Assembly (NCBI GenBank): GCA_013140805.1
Contig: JABFRW010000044.1
Location: 1 to 38,507 of the forward strand
Reading direction: 5' to 3'
From: Candidatus Eisenbacteria bacterium
GTDB lineage: Bacteria; Eisenbacteria; RBG-16-71-46
DNA length: 38,507 nt
Positions 31,312 through 38,507 of the stretch are shown piece by piece. Each line of letters begins with the position of its first letter. Within the stretch, counting starts at the first letter, position 1. The notes under the pieces were generated by a model. It made no database searches. It had not been told where the DNA came from and saw only the letters and a list, made by a program, of their open reading frames with translations. A program made the translations under genes and the position numbers.

Positions 31312-31899
31312 ATGAGCACCTCGATGGGTTCCGCGATCGAACCGGCGCGCCGCGCGAAGACCGACCAGGGCGTGTTCGGCATGGCGCTGGTGGTGTTCGT
31401 CGAAGTCATGCTGTTCGCGGGCTTCCTGTCGGCGTACATGATCGCCCGCAGCTCGGTCGCGCCGGGCCTGTGGCCGCCGCCCGACCAGCCGCGACTGCCG
31501 GTCGAACGCACGCTGCTCAATACTGCGGCGCTGATCGTGAGCGGCATCGTGCTCTACCTGACCCAGCGCGCGGCCACGCGCCGCGGCATCGCGAGCGTCG
31601 GACCCGGCCTGTTCGCGACTCTCGCGTTCGGCGCGTTCTTCGTGGGCTTTCAGGGCATCGAGTGGGCGGGCCTGCTGCGTCAGGGCTTCACGCTGACGTC
31701 GAGCCAGCTCGGTGCGTTCTTCTACGTGATCATCGGCGCGCACGCCCTGCATGCGGTCGCGGCACTGATCGGGCTGGTCGCGTGCGTCGTGCGTCTGCGT
31801 GCGGCTCGCCTCACGCCGTCGTTTCTCGGCGCGGCGGCGCTGTTCTGGTACTTCGTGGTCGCGGTGTGGCCGTTCCTCTACTGGCAGGTGTACCTGTGA
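31312..31899 (+). CDS. Second cytochrome c oxidase subunit III-like protein
   Basis: 195 aa, five membrane helices, in the same heme-copper oxidase subunit III superfamily as the gene at 30342 but clearly diverged: QGVFGMALVVFVEVMLFAGFLSAYMIA, then LFATLAFGAFFVGFQGIEWAGLL, FTLTSSQLGAFFYVIIGAHALHAVAA, FWYFVVAVWPFLYWQVYL. The Glu in helix 3 (GIEWAG) and the HALHA motif are kept. A second, diverged subunit III in one operon occurs in several bacterial caa3/aa3 clusters; it may pair with the first or serve another oxidase. The next gene overlaps its stop (GTGA). Confidence 0.9.
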   Translation: MSTSMGSAIEPARRAKTDQGVFGMALVVFVEVMLFAGFLSAYMIARSSVAPGLWPPPDQPRLPVERTLLNTAALIVSGIVLYLTQRAATRRGIASVGPGLFATLAFGAFFVGFQGIEWAGLLRQGFTLTSSQLGAFFYVIIGAHALHAVAALIGLVACVVRLRAARLTPSFLGAAALFWYFVVAVWPFLYWQVYL

Positions 31900-32225
31900 G
31901 CGGGAGCAGCCTCGGCGTGGTCGGCGGGCGCGCGTCGCGCGCGCTGTCGAGCCTGGTGCTGGCCGCCGGGACGATTGCGCTCGGCGCCGGGGTCGCGACG
32001 GCCTGTGCGGTGTGCGGGCAGGGGCTCGGCAACGATCAGACCGCCTTCCTGCGCTCGACCGCGGTGCTCTCGCTGCTGCCGCTGGCGCTGATCGCGGGCG
32101 GCATCGTGTGGATCCGCCGCCGCTCGCCGGAGCTCACGCGGCGCGGCGAGTTCGAGGAGCGCGAGGTGCTGGCGCCGCCTTCGGAGTCCGGCTCCGAACC
32201 GCCGCAGGAGCCTCGCGACCCCTAG
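31896..32225 (+). CDS. Small membrane protein with CAVC motif, last gene of the oxidase cluster
   Basis: 109 aa starting at a GTG that overlaps the previous stop by 4 bases. There is a signal-peptide-like stretch (LVLAAGTIALGAGVATA) followed at once by CAVCGQGLGNDQTAFLRSTA, a second membrane helix (LSLLPLALIAGGIVWI) and an acidic Pro-rich cytosolic tail. The CAVC motif at the membrane surface could hold copper or heme, or form a disulfide; small proteins of this shape accompany oxidase genes in several phyla, though I cannot name the family. An assembly or maturation role is inference from position. A terminator-like hairpin lies 10 bp after its stop. Confidence 0.72.
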   Translation: MSGSSLGVVGGRASRALSSLVLAAGTIALGAGVATACAVCGQGLGNDQTAFLRSTAVLSLLPLALIAGGIVWIRRRSPELTRRGEFEEREVLAPPSESGSEPPQEPRDP

Positions 32226-32264
32226 AAAAGGGTCGAGCCCCGGAGGGCGGACCCCCCGAGGCTC
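32226..32264 (-). terminator. Terminator of the initiator tRNA gene (and possibly of the oxidase operon)
   Basis: A long G/C-rich hairpin spans 32235-32264 (GAGCC pairs with GGCTC at the ends, with CGG/CCG and GGG/CCC inside and two mismatches). Read on the minus strand it is followed by GACCCTTTT, so it fits an intrinsic terminator just downstream of the tRNA. On the plus strand, where the oxidase operon ends, no T-run follows. Confidence 0.55.
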
Positions 32265-32270
32265 CCGAAT

Positions 32271-32347
<77 letters not shown>

Positions 32348-32360
32348 TCAACAGGGGCGG

Positions 32361-32390
32361 AACTTAGCGGCGGCTGCCCGAGGGTGTCAA
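32361..32390 (-). promoter_or_regulatory. Promoter of the initiator tRNA gene
   Basis: On the minus strand, perfect TTGACA (32390-32385), an 18-bp spacer and TAAGTT (32366-32361), preceded by GC. Transcription should begin near 32354, about 7 nt before the mature tRNA 5' end at 32347. It is the best anchored promoter here and shows the TANNNT form of the -10. Confidence 0.65.
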
Positions 32391-32433
32391 GCGCGCCGGC
32401 CGCGATGAAACGCTGGAAGCTCGGGGTTCGGCG

Positions 32434-32462
32434 TTGCGCGCCGCGAGCACGGTGGCTATTCT
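32434..32462 (+). promoter_or_regulatory. Predicted promoter of the outer-membrane protein gene
   Basis: TTGCGC (32434-32439), a 17-bp spacer and TATTCT (32457-32462), preceded by GGC. The predicted transcript starts near 32469, about 60 nt before the start codon, with GGAGG at 32520-32524. Confidence 0.45.
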
Positions 32463-32527
32463 CCCGCGTCTCGACCGGGACCCAACCGCCGTCTGCGTGC
32501 CCGAAACCGTTCCAACTTCGGAGGTTC

Positions 32528-33298
32528 GTGTTGTTGATTCGAATCCGGTCCGTCGCCTTTGCCGCATCACTCGCGGTCCTCGGCCTGGCCGGCCAGGCGC
32601 TCGAAGCCTCGGCCGCTGCGGAAATTCACCGGCTGAACCTGATGATCTCGGCGAATCCGACCTCGATCGCGGGCGGCGGGTTCAACGAGTACCTCGACGA
32701 CATCAATCAGCAGTTCCTGGTGCCGCTCGGCTGGGAGACGATCAAGGAGATCAAGTTCGGCTGGTCCTACGAGGCCGAGCTGCGCTATTTCGTGCGCCCC
32801 AACGTGGCGATCGCGGCCGGAGTCGGAACGCTCAACTCCACCTCGAAGCGCGAGTTCCTGCCCGCGCTGCAGACCAGCATCAATCTGCAGGCCTCGGTCG
32901 AGACGACCCCGATTCACGTCGGGGCCGCGTATTACCTGGCGCCCTACAATCAGGGCGACTTCCAGGCACGGACCTACATCGGCGCCGGGCTCGTGTCGGC
33001 GGCGAGCACGCAAGTCACGTTCATGCAGGACGTGGTTGCGAACTCGGCGCGCAATGCGATCGAGTTCTCGGGCGGGCAGAGTTCGCCGGGCTACTACCTC
33101 GAGACCGGCGCGCACATGTTCTTCGCCTCGCGTTGGTCGGTGGTGCTGGGCGGGGTCTACCGGGACGTTCAGCTGCGCGAGATCCAGCTCTACGCGAAGG
33201 ACCTGGTGAATCCGGCCACCCCGCCGTTTCCAGCCGGCCAGACCTCGCTCGATCTGCGCGGCGGCGCGGTGCGGATGGCGGTGCTCTACGGATTCTAG
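32528..33298 (+). CDS. Outer-membrane beta-barrel protein
   Basis: 256 aa if GTG 32528 is used. GGAGG ends at 32524, so TTG 32531 or 32534 would have better spacing; the choice is open within two codons. The signal peptide is VAFAASLAVLGLAGQALEASAAA. The rest alternates polar and hydrophobic residues and is rich in Tyr/Trp/Gly, as in OmpA/OmpW-like barrels: FGWSYEAELRYFVRPNVAIA, TPIHVGAAYYLAPYNQGDFQ, RTYIGAGLVSAASTQV, GYYLETGAHMFFASRWSVVL, and a final strand LRGGAVRMAVLYGF ending in Phe, the BAM recognition signature. Two longer polar loops lie near 70-90 and 190-215. Its specific function is not recognisable. Confidence 0.8.
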   Translation: MLLIRIRSVAFAASLAVLGLAGQALEASAAAEIHRLNLMISANPTSIAGGGFNEYLDDINQQFLVPLGWETIKEIKFGWSYEAELRYFVRPNVAIAAGVGTLNSTSKREFLPALQTSINLQASVETTPIHVGAAYYLAPYNQGDFQARTYIGAGLVSAASTQVTFMQDVVANSARNAIEFSGGQSSPGYYLETGAHMFFASRWSVVLGGVYRDVQLREIQLYAKDLVNPATPPFPAGQTSLDLRGGAVRMAVLYGF

Positions 33299-33322
33299 GC
33301 GAGCGGCCGTGCGGCGCGCGGC

Positions 33323-33676
33323 TTAGAGGCTGTCGACCGATTCACCGTCGAAGCGATAGATCGTCTCGTTGGGAGAGGCGAATCCATTGCGCTCTCGCAG
33401 TACGCGTTCGGCGAGCGCTCGGCGACGGCGCGGTTCCGCCAGCTCGTTCTCGAGTCGATCGATCTCCGCCCGCGTGGCGGTGAGCTGCGCTTCGGACCGG
33501 CGCGTTTCGCGGTCGAGGCTCGAGAGCTTCCACAGACTGTGCTCGCTCAGGAACACCGTGTAGACGGCCCACAGCGCGAGCAGCGCCCACAGCCACGGCA
33601 CGCGTCGAAGCAACGGGGCATCGCCGCGCGCGAACGACGAGCGGTGTCGGGCGAGACGTCTCGAAATGTCGCGCAT
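33323..33676 (-). CDS. ftsB: Septum formation initiator, FtsB/DivIC family
   Basis: 117 aa. A short cytosolic N-terminus (RRLARHRSSFARGD) leads to one membrane helix (VPWLWALLALWAVYTVFL) and a periplasmic coiled coil (about 50-95: SLDRETRRSEAQLTATRAEI). The conserved end is ALAERVLRERNGFASPNETI with YRFDG. Members act in the FtsQLB complex that switches on septal cell-wall synthesis. It lies downstream of enolase in the same direction, the common eno-ftsB pairing of many bacteria. The ATG has GGAGG with a 5-base gap. Confidence 0.88.
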   Translation of the reverse strand: MRDISRRLARHRSSFARGDAPLLRRVPWLWALLALWAVYTVFLSEHSLWKLSSLDRETRRSEAQLTATRAEIDRLENELAEPRRRRALAERVLRERNGFASPNETIYRFDGESVDSL

Positions 33677-33707
33677 GCGGACCTCCGTGTCCGTGGCGCC
33701 CCGATCG

Positions 33708-33740
33708 AAGGCGGCACCCGCCGCCTTGGAGCAGTGCTCC
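33708..33740 (-). terminator. Tandem hairpins between eno and ftsB
   Basis: Two stems lie in the 88-bp gap. One is AAGGCGGC (33708-33715) with GCCGCCTT (33720-33727), eight perfect pairs around a 4-base loop. The other is GGAGC (33728-33732) with GCTCC (33736-33740). On the minus strand the larger stem ends in TTCG rather than a long U-run, so partial termination or mRNA processing between eno and ftsB is more likely than a full stop. Confidence 0.42.
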
Positions 33741-33764
33741 TCACGCGGGCGAACCCGCGCGCGT

Positions 33765-35089
<1,325 letters not shown>

Positions 35090-35135
35090 GGCCGCGATTC
35101 GACGCAGCGTGCGAAATGCGACAGCTGACGTGGTC

Positions 35136-35164
35136 TTGACCCTCCCCATGGGCCCCCCTAACGT
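35136..35164 (+). promoter_or_regulatory. Predicted promoter of the sigma/anti-sigma operon
   Basis: TTGACC (35136-35141), a 17-bp spacer and TAACGT (35159-35164), preceded by CC. Predicted start is near 35171, two bases before an ATG that opens a 12-codon frame. It looks like a housekeeping-type site, not the GAACTT/TCTGA pair often used by ECF sigma factors on their own genes. Confidence 0.5.
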
Positions 35165-35188
35165 GCGCCGCCATGAAACCTTCGGTCC

Positions 35189-35806
35189 TTGGCCGCCGTA
35201 GCCGGGCGTGAGTACGACAAAGCAGTGAGCGGGGAGGAAGCCGGGATCGTCCGGCGGTGCCTCGCGGGCGACGAGAAGGCCTATCGGGAGCTGATCGAGC
35301 TCTATCAGGCGCAGGTCTTCTCGCTGGCTCTGCGGATGCTTCGGCGTCGGGAAGACGCGGAGGACGTCACGCAGGAGGCCTTCGTCCGCATGTTCCGTGC
35401 GCTCGATCGCTACGACCTCGAACGGCCGTTTGGGGCGTGGCTGTTCACGATCGCCTCTCGGCTCTGCATCGACGTGATCCGTCGCCGCAAGCATCTGCCG
35501 ATTTCGTTGACGCGGCAGGAGACCGGCAGTCACGAGGAGTACGAGATCGAGGTCGAGGATCCAGGGCTCGGCCCCGACGAAGTGACGAGCCGCTCCGAAG
35601 AGGAGCGGCGCATGGACGACCTGATTCAAAGCCTGCCGCCGCACTACCGGATCGTGGTGGTGATGCGGCACCAGCAGGACCTGACGTACGACGAAATCGC
35701 CGCGGCGCTGCATCTGCCTCTCGGCACTGTCAAGGCTCGGATCCACAGGGCGCGCGAACTGTTGAAGACGCGCCTGCTGAGCCGTAGCGAAGGAGCGGAA
35801 ACATGA
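35189..35806 (+). CDS. ECF-type RNA polymerase sigma factor (RpoE-like)
   Basis: 205 aa if TTG 35189 is used; GTG 35225 gives 193 aa, and neither has a good SD. It directs RNA polymerase to stress promoters. Region 2 is AYRELIELYQAQVFSLALRM, then AEDVTQEAFVRMFRALDRYD and FGAWLFTIASRLCIDVIRRR, the core-binding and -10-recognition part. An acidic linker (HEEYEIEVEDPGLGPDEVT) leads to region 4, SLPPHYRIVVVMRHQQDLTY and then EIAAALHLPLGTVKARIHRA, the helix-turn-helix for the -35. The stop overlaps the anti-sigma start (ATGA), the usual layout of an ECF switch. Confidence 0.93.
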   Translation: MAAVAGREYDKAVSGEEAGIVRRCLAGDEKAYRELIELYQAQVFSLALRMLRRREDAEDVTQEAFVRMFRALDRYDLERPFGAWLFTIASRLCIDVIRRRKHLPISLTRQETGSHEEYEIEVEDPGLGPDEVTSRSEEERRMDDLIQSLPPHYRIVVVMRHQQDLTYDEIAAALHLPLGTVKARIHRARELLKTRLLSRSEGAET

Positions 35807-36435
35807 TCCCGTGCCGCGATGGCGACCGTCTTCAGGACTACCTGGACGGACTCCTGCCGGAGAGTGAGCACCGGGCACTCCGCACCCATCTCGAGCGCTG
35901 CGACGCGTGTCGCTCCGAGCTGGCGCTCTACGAGCGACTTCTCGAGCGGCTCGACGCGATTCCGATCCGGGACCCGGGCGTGGCGCTCACCGAGCGCATT
36001 CTCGATCGCGTGGTGCCGTCGCGCGTCCGCGCGCGCTGGACCTCGGCAATCGGCTGGTCCTATACCGCGGTCTCCTCGGCGCTCACGTTCGTGCTCATCT
36101 CGTGGATGGCGCGCCCGGGAACCTCGGCATGGCTCGAGTCGCGATTCGCGGATCTCTATTTCCAGTACACCTCCGAGGCGATCTTCACCCTGCACACCCT
36201 GACCGCGGCGCTGCTGCAGGTCGGTGATGGCTGGGGATTGCTCGGCGTGATCGGCGAACGAGCATTGCCGCTGGTGCGCGCATTCGCGCTGCCGCTGGCG
36301 AGTCCCATGGTGGTCGGGATCTCGTCTCTGGCGGCGGTGACTGCCGCACTGCTGCTGGCGTGGCTGAGCCCGCATTCGCTCACTTCGCGCATCCTTCGAA
36401 AGGGAGAACGAAATGTCGAAGTGGTCGGATTCTGA
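35803..36435 (+). CDS. Anti-sigma factor with zinc-finger (ZAS) N-terminus and two membrane segments
   Basis: 210 aa. The N-terminal zinc-binding anti-sigma motif is HLERCDACRSEL with H29, C33 and C36 (H-x3-C-x2-C), preceded by GDRLQDYLDGLLPESE. This fold clamps ECF sigma factors until a signal arrives. A helical linker leads to a membrane helix (YTAVSSALTFVLISWMA, about 86-103), a periplasmic loop (about 105-160) and a second one (VVGISSLAAVTAALLLAWL). The gene overlaps the sigma factor by 4 bases and the next gene by 23 bases. A periplasmic loop that senses envelope state is the likely input. Confidence 0.87.
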   Translation: MIPCRDGDRLQDYLDGLLPESEHRALRTHLERCDACRSELALYERLLERLDAIPIRDPGVALTERILDRVVPSRVRARWTSAIGWSYTAVSSALTFVLISWMARPGTSAWLESRFADLYFQYTSEAIFTLHTLTAALLQVGDGWGLLGVIGERALPLVRAFALPLASPMVVGISSLAAVTAALLLAWLSPHSLTSRILRKGERNVEVVGF

Positions 36436-37522
36436 TCGCGGGCTGACGCGGCGCCTTTCCGCGGTCGGATTCGGATCGCTCGTGCTGCTCGCACTGTGGT
36501 GCGGGGCCGCATTCGCGTCGCGAGTGCGGGTGAGCCCGGCAGGAGTGGTGGTCGATCAGGCCGACTCGAGCTCCGATTCCGCGGGTGTTCACGTGAGTTT
36601 CGACGGTCATCCCGGTGTGCACCTCGATCTCGACGACAACGGGCGCGGAATCGTGCGCATGTGGTCGGACGTTCGCGTCGGCCCGGGGGAGATCGTCGAC
36701 GGCGACGTGGTCACGATCTTCGGCTCGGCACTCATCGAGGGGCATGTGACCGGCGAGGTGGTCGCGGTGCTGGGCTCGATCCGGCTCGAGCCCAACGCCG
36801 AGATCGACGGCGACGCGGTGAGCGTCGGCGGTGGCGTGTGGACCGACGACAGCGCATCGATCGGCGGGCAGACGGTGTCGATCGGACTGCTGCCGGTCGC
36901 GTGGGGTATGCCCGCGCTTCCGTGGCTGCTGCTGCTGTTCGGGCTCAAGTGGCTGGTGTTGTTCGTGGTCGGGGCGGCCTTCGCGGCGCTGTTTCCGCAG
37001 CCGTTCGTGCGCGTGGCGCAGACCGCCAGTCGTCGCACCGGCCTCTCGCTGCTGGTCGGCGTGCTCTCGGGTCCTGCGACCCTGTTCGCGGCGGTCCTGC
37101 TGATGGTGACCGTGATCGGAATCCCGCTCGGGCTCATCCTGCCGATCGTGATGATCTTCCTGTCGGTCGCGGGCTGGTCGGCTGCGAGCTACGTGCTGGG
37201 TTGCAAGCTGGTGCGGCGACCGATCGGAAGCGGATCACTGATCGCCCCGTTGCTCGCCGGTTCGGCGTTCGTCGTGGTGTTCTTCCTGATCGCTTCGGCG
37301 TTCGCGGTGACGACCGGCGTGACGCGTGCGGGGGCGCTGTTCTTCGGGCTCCTCGGCATGCTGCTCACGATCGGGCTCTGTCTGATCGGTACCGGCGCGA
37401 TGCTGCTCTCCAGGCTGGGCCGCACACCCGGCGATGCGAGTCCCGCTCCGCTGGGCGATCCGCTCGGAGCCATGCACGCGTCCGCGACCGCGGTCGCTCC
37501 GGGGGCTTCCGGCCCGGCGTAG
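36413..37522 (+). CDS. Membrane protein with bactofilin-like polymer-forming N-terminal domain
   Basis: 369 aa, with AAGGGAG 7 bases before the ATG. A signal peptide or membrane anchor (LVLLALWCGAAFAS) is followed by a beta-helical repeat region of about 100 residues with hexad-like hydrophobic spacing: VDGDVVTIFGSALIEGHVTG, VVAVLGSIRLEPNAEIDGDA, VSVGGGVWTDDSASIGGQ. This resembles polymer-forming (bactofilin-type) domains placed on the periplasmic side. About five membrane helices fill the rest (LPWLLLLFGLKWLVLFVVGA, LFAAVLLMVTVIGIPLGLIL, VVVFFLIASAFAVTTGV, LLGMLLTIGLCLIGTGAML) and a Pro/Ala tail. Cotranscribed with the sigma/anti-sigma pair and overlapping it by 23 bases, it is probably a signal-sensing or output part of the envelope response. 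Confidence 0.84.
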   Translation: MSKWSDSDRGLTRRLSAVGFGSLVLLALWCGAAFASRVRVSPAGVVVDQADSSSDSAGVHVSFDGHPGVHLDLDDNGRGIVRMWSDVRVGPGEIVDGDVVTIFGSALIEGHVTGEVVAVLGSIRLEPNAEIDGDAVSVGGGVWTDDSASIGGQTVSIGLLPVAWGMPALPWLLLLFGLKWLVLFVVGAAFAALFPQPFVRVAQTASRRTGLSLLVGVLSGPATLFAAVLLMVTVIGIPLGLILPIVMIFLSVAGWSAASYVLGCKLVRRPIGSGSLIAPLLAGSAFVVVFFLIASAFAVTTGVTRAGALFFGLLGMLLTIGLCLIGTGAMLLSRLGRTPGDASPAPLGDPLGAMHASATAVAPGASGPA

Positions 37523-37731
37523 CCGGCTGGGTGCTCCGCCGCACCCGCTCGAGTCGGACTGGGGGAGGCTTCCCATCGGTGCACTCGAAGCCTCGCTTCT
37601 TGCGCACATTGCGACTCGCGACATGCGATTCATGCCGTTGTCGCACAACGCTTTATGAGCGGCTTCGCGGAGCCGCGCAGCACCCCGTCGCGACGCTTCG
37701 GACGGCACGAGAGTGGCGATAGTGAGATCGC

Positions 37732-38507
37732 ATGGACGCTCACATGCTCACGCGCCGCGCGACGCTCGGACTGGCGGGATCTGCACTTGCGCTCGGGCTC
37801 ATGGTGCGCGCTGCGCGTGGCGAGCCCGCATCTGCCACTCCGACGAGCGCGAGTAAGATCCGCATCCACGATGCCGACGAGACATTGCGCGACTACTGCG
37901 AGTGGGATGGAACCTGCTGGTGGCTCACGCTTCCGAGCGGGACGCGCTTCGAGCTGATCGGCTCGACGCACGATCCCGCGATCCTCAACCCCGGCGACGG
38001 CGAGTTCCACCCGTTCGACGCGGCCGAGGTGCGAGCGGCGCTCGCGGCGGTCCGCTATCCGCTCGAGGGTGTCGCGTGCGAGATTTTTCTGCTGCCGTAC
38101 CCGCGCCGATTCGGGCTCGACTCGGCCGCCGATCGCGAGCTGATCCTGCTGTCGCCCGGCGTTCGATCGTTGTCTCCCGAGCGTCAGCACGCCGAAGTCG
38201 TTCATGAACTCGGGCACGTGATGCACCTGGCGCGGCTACCGGATCACGACCTCGCGGGGTGGGCGAACTACCGCGGCATGCGCGGCATCGCGGACGCGCA
38301 GACCTACGCGCCCGACGCGCCGCACGCGAATCGCCCGCACGAGATCTTCGCCGAAGACTTCCGCGTCCTGTTCGGCGGCGCGCTCGCGGTCCGCGATGGC
38401 GCGATCGAGAACGCCGCGATCGCGCCACCCGCCGCGGTCGTCGGCCTCGAGGGTTTCCTGCTCGGCCTGTCGGGGGTCGTGTTCGACAGGCTCGCGGCGG
38501 CGCGCAC
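37732..38507 (+). CDS. Tat-exported zinc metalloprotease-like protein, 5' part (cut by window edge)
   Basis: 258 codons are visible and the frame is open at the window edge. From ATG 37732 (or ATG 37744) the N-terminus is HMLTRRATLGLAGSALALGL, a twin-arginine-type signal. After about residue 130 the sequence reads RELILLSPGVRSLS, then AEVVHELGHVMHLARLPDHD, a gluzincin-like HExxH motif (H158, E159, H162). NRPHEIFAEDFRVLFG (E204, E208) lies 40-50 residues later, a likely third zinc ligand. An unidentified family: metal site clear, substrate unknown. It is separated from the preceding gene by 209 bp without a gene; that gap holds a small hairpin (GCGGCT 37659-37664 with AGCCGC 37671-37676). Confidence 0.78.
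   Translation, partial: MDAHMLTRRATLGLAGSALALGLMVRAARGEPASATPTSASKIRIHDADETLRDYCEWDGTCWWLTLPSGTRFELIGSTHDPAILNPGDGEFHPFDAAEVRAALAAVRYPLEGVACEIFLLPYPRRFGLDSAADRELILLSPGVRSLSPERQHAEVVHELGHVMHLARLPDHDLAGWANYRGMRGIADAQTYAPDAPHANRPHEIFAEDFRVLFGGALAVRDGAIENAAIAPPAAVVGLEGFLLGLSGVVFDRLAAAR

Overview
The window is about 38.5 kb of GC-rich bacterial chromosome (strong G/C at third codon positions) with tightly packed genes on both strands and no gene-free stretch over 300 bp. It shows no mobile element, integrase, CRISPR array or rRNA. The mix of features suggests an aerobic, diderm member of the FCB side of the bacterial tree, perhaps Candidatus Eisenbacteria: FlgD-like C-terminal domains on a secreted protein, a beta-barrel outer-membrane protein, an A-type cytochrome oxidase with separate CtaA/CtaB, and the small DUF222/HNH-like gene at the left edge. 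That assignment is inference; no marker gene in the window settles it.

Layout. 1-304 (-) is the start of an HNH/DUF222-like protein cut by the window edge. 580-2538 (-) is a secreted S41-type protease fused to a LolA-like domain. 2740-5046 (+) is a secreted beta-helix protein with a FlgD-like tail. 5237-11189 (+) is a four-gene operon: an epimerase/Gfo-Idh-MocA fusion, an unrecognised TIM-barrel-like protein, a large polytopic GT-C-like membrane protein, and an ornithine-cyclodeaminase-like gene with an internal deletion. 11274-12428 (+) is a secreted protein of seven exact-length 48-residue repeats, probably a seven-bladed propeller. 15967-12474 (-) is a proteostasis operon: a 59-residue cysteine-rich protein, Hsp20, and Lon with a histone-like basic tail. 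17314-16022 (-) is a GH1 beta-glucosidase, divergent from 17381-20256 (+), which holds an alpha/beta hydrolase, a LEA14-like lipoprotein and an MFS exporter. 22998-20306 (-) is a squalene/phytoene-synthase-like enzyme followed by a second GT-C-like membrane protein. 23124-24959 (+) is a secreted putative glycoside hydrolase.

25123-32225 (+) is the respiratory block: heme A synthesis (ctaA, ctaB), a diheme c-type lipoprotein, a 42-residue membrane peptide, oxidase subunits II, I, III and IV, a second subunit-III-like protein, and a small cysteine-motif membrane protein. It ends against an initiator tRNA gene on the opposite strand. 32528-33298 (+) is a beta-barrel protein. 35051-33323 (-) is enolase followed by FtsB/DivIC. 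35189-37522 (+) is an ECF sigma factor, a zinc anti-sigma factor and a polymer-forming membrane protein. The right edge holds the start of a Tat-exported zinc metalloprotease.

Across these units I see a recurring promoter shape. The -10 is CTANNNT-like, often with TTGAxx 16-18 bp upstream. In several cases the -10 lies only 6-10 bp from the start codon, which suggests leaderless transcripts. The observations most worth following up are: an A-type oxidase subunit I that lacks the K-pathway Thr and Lys; an OCD-family enzyme missing part of its nucleotide-binding domain; Lon with seven 7-residue basic repeats; the seven-repeat propeller; and the unrecognised genes inside the 5.2-11.2 kb operon.
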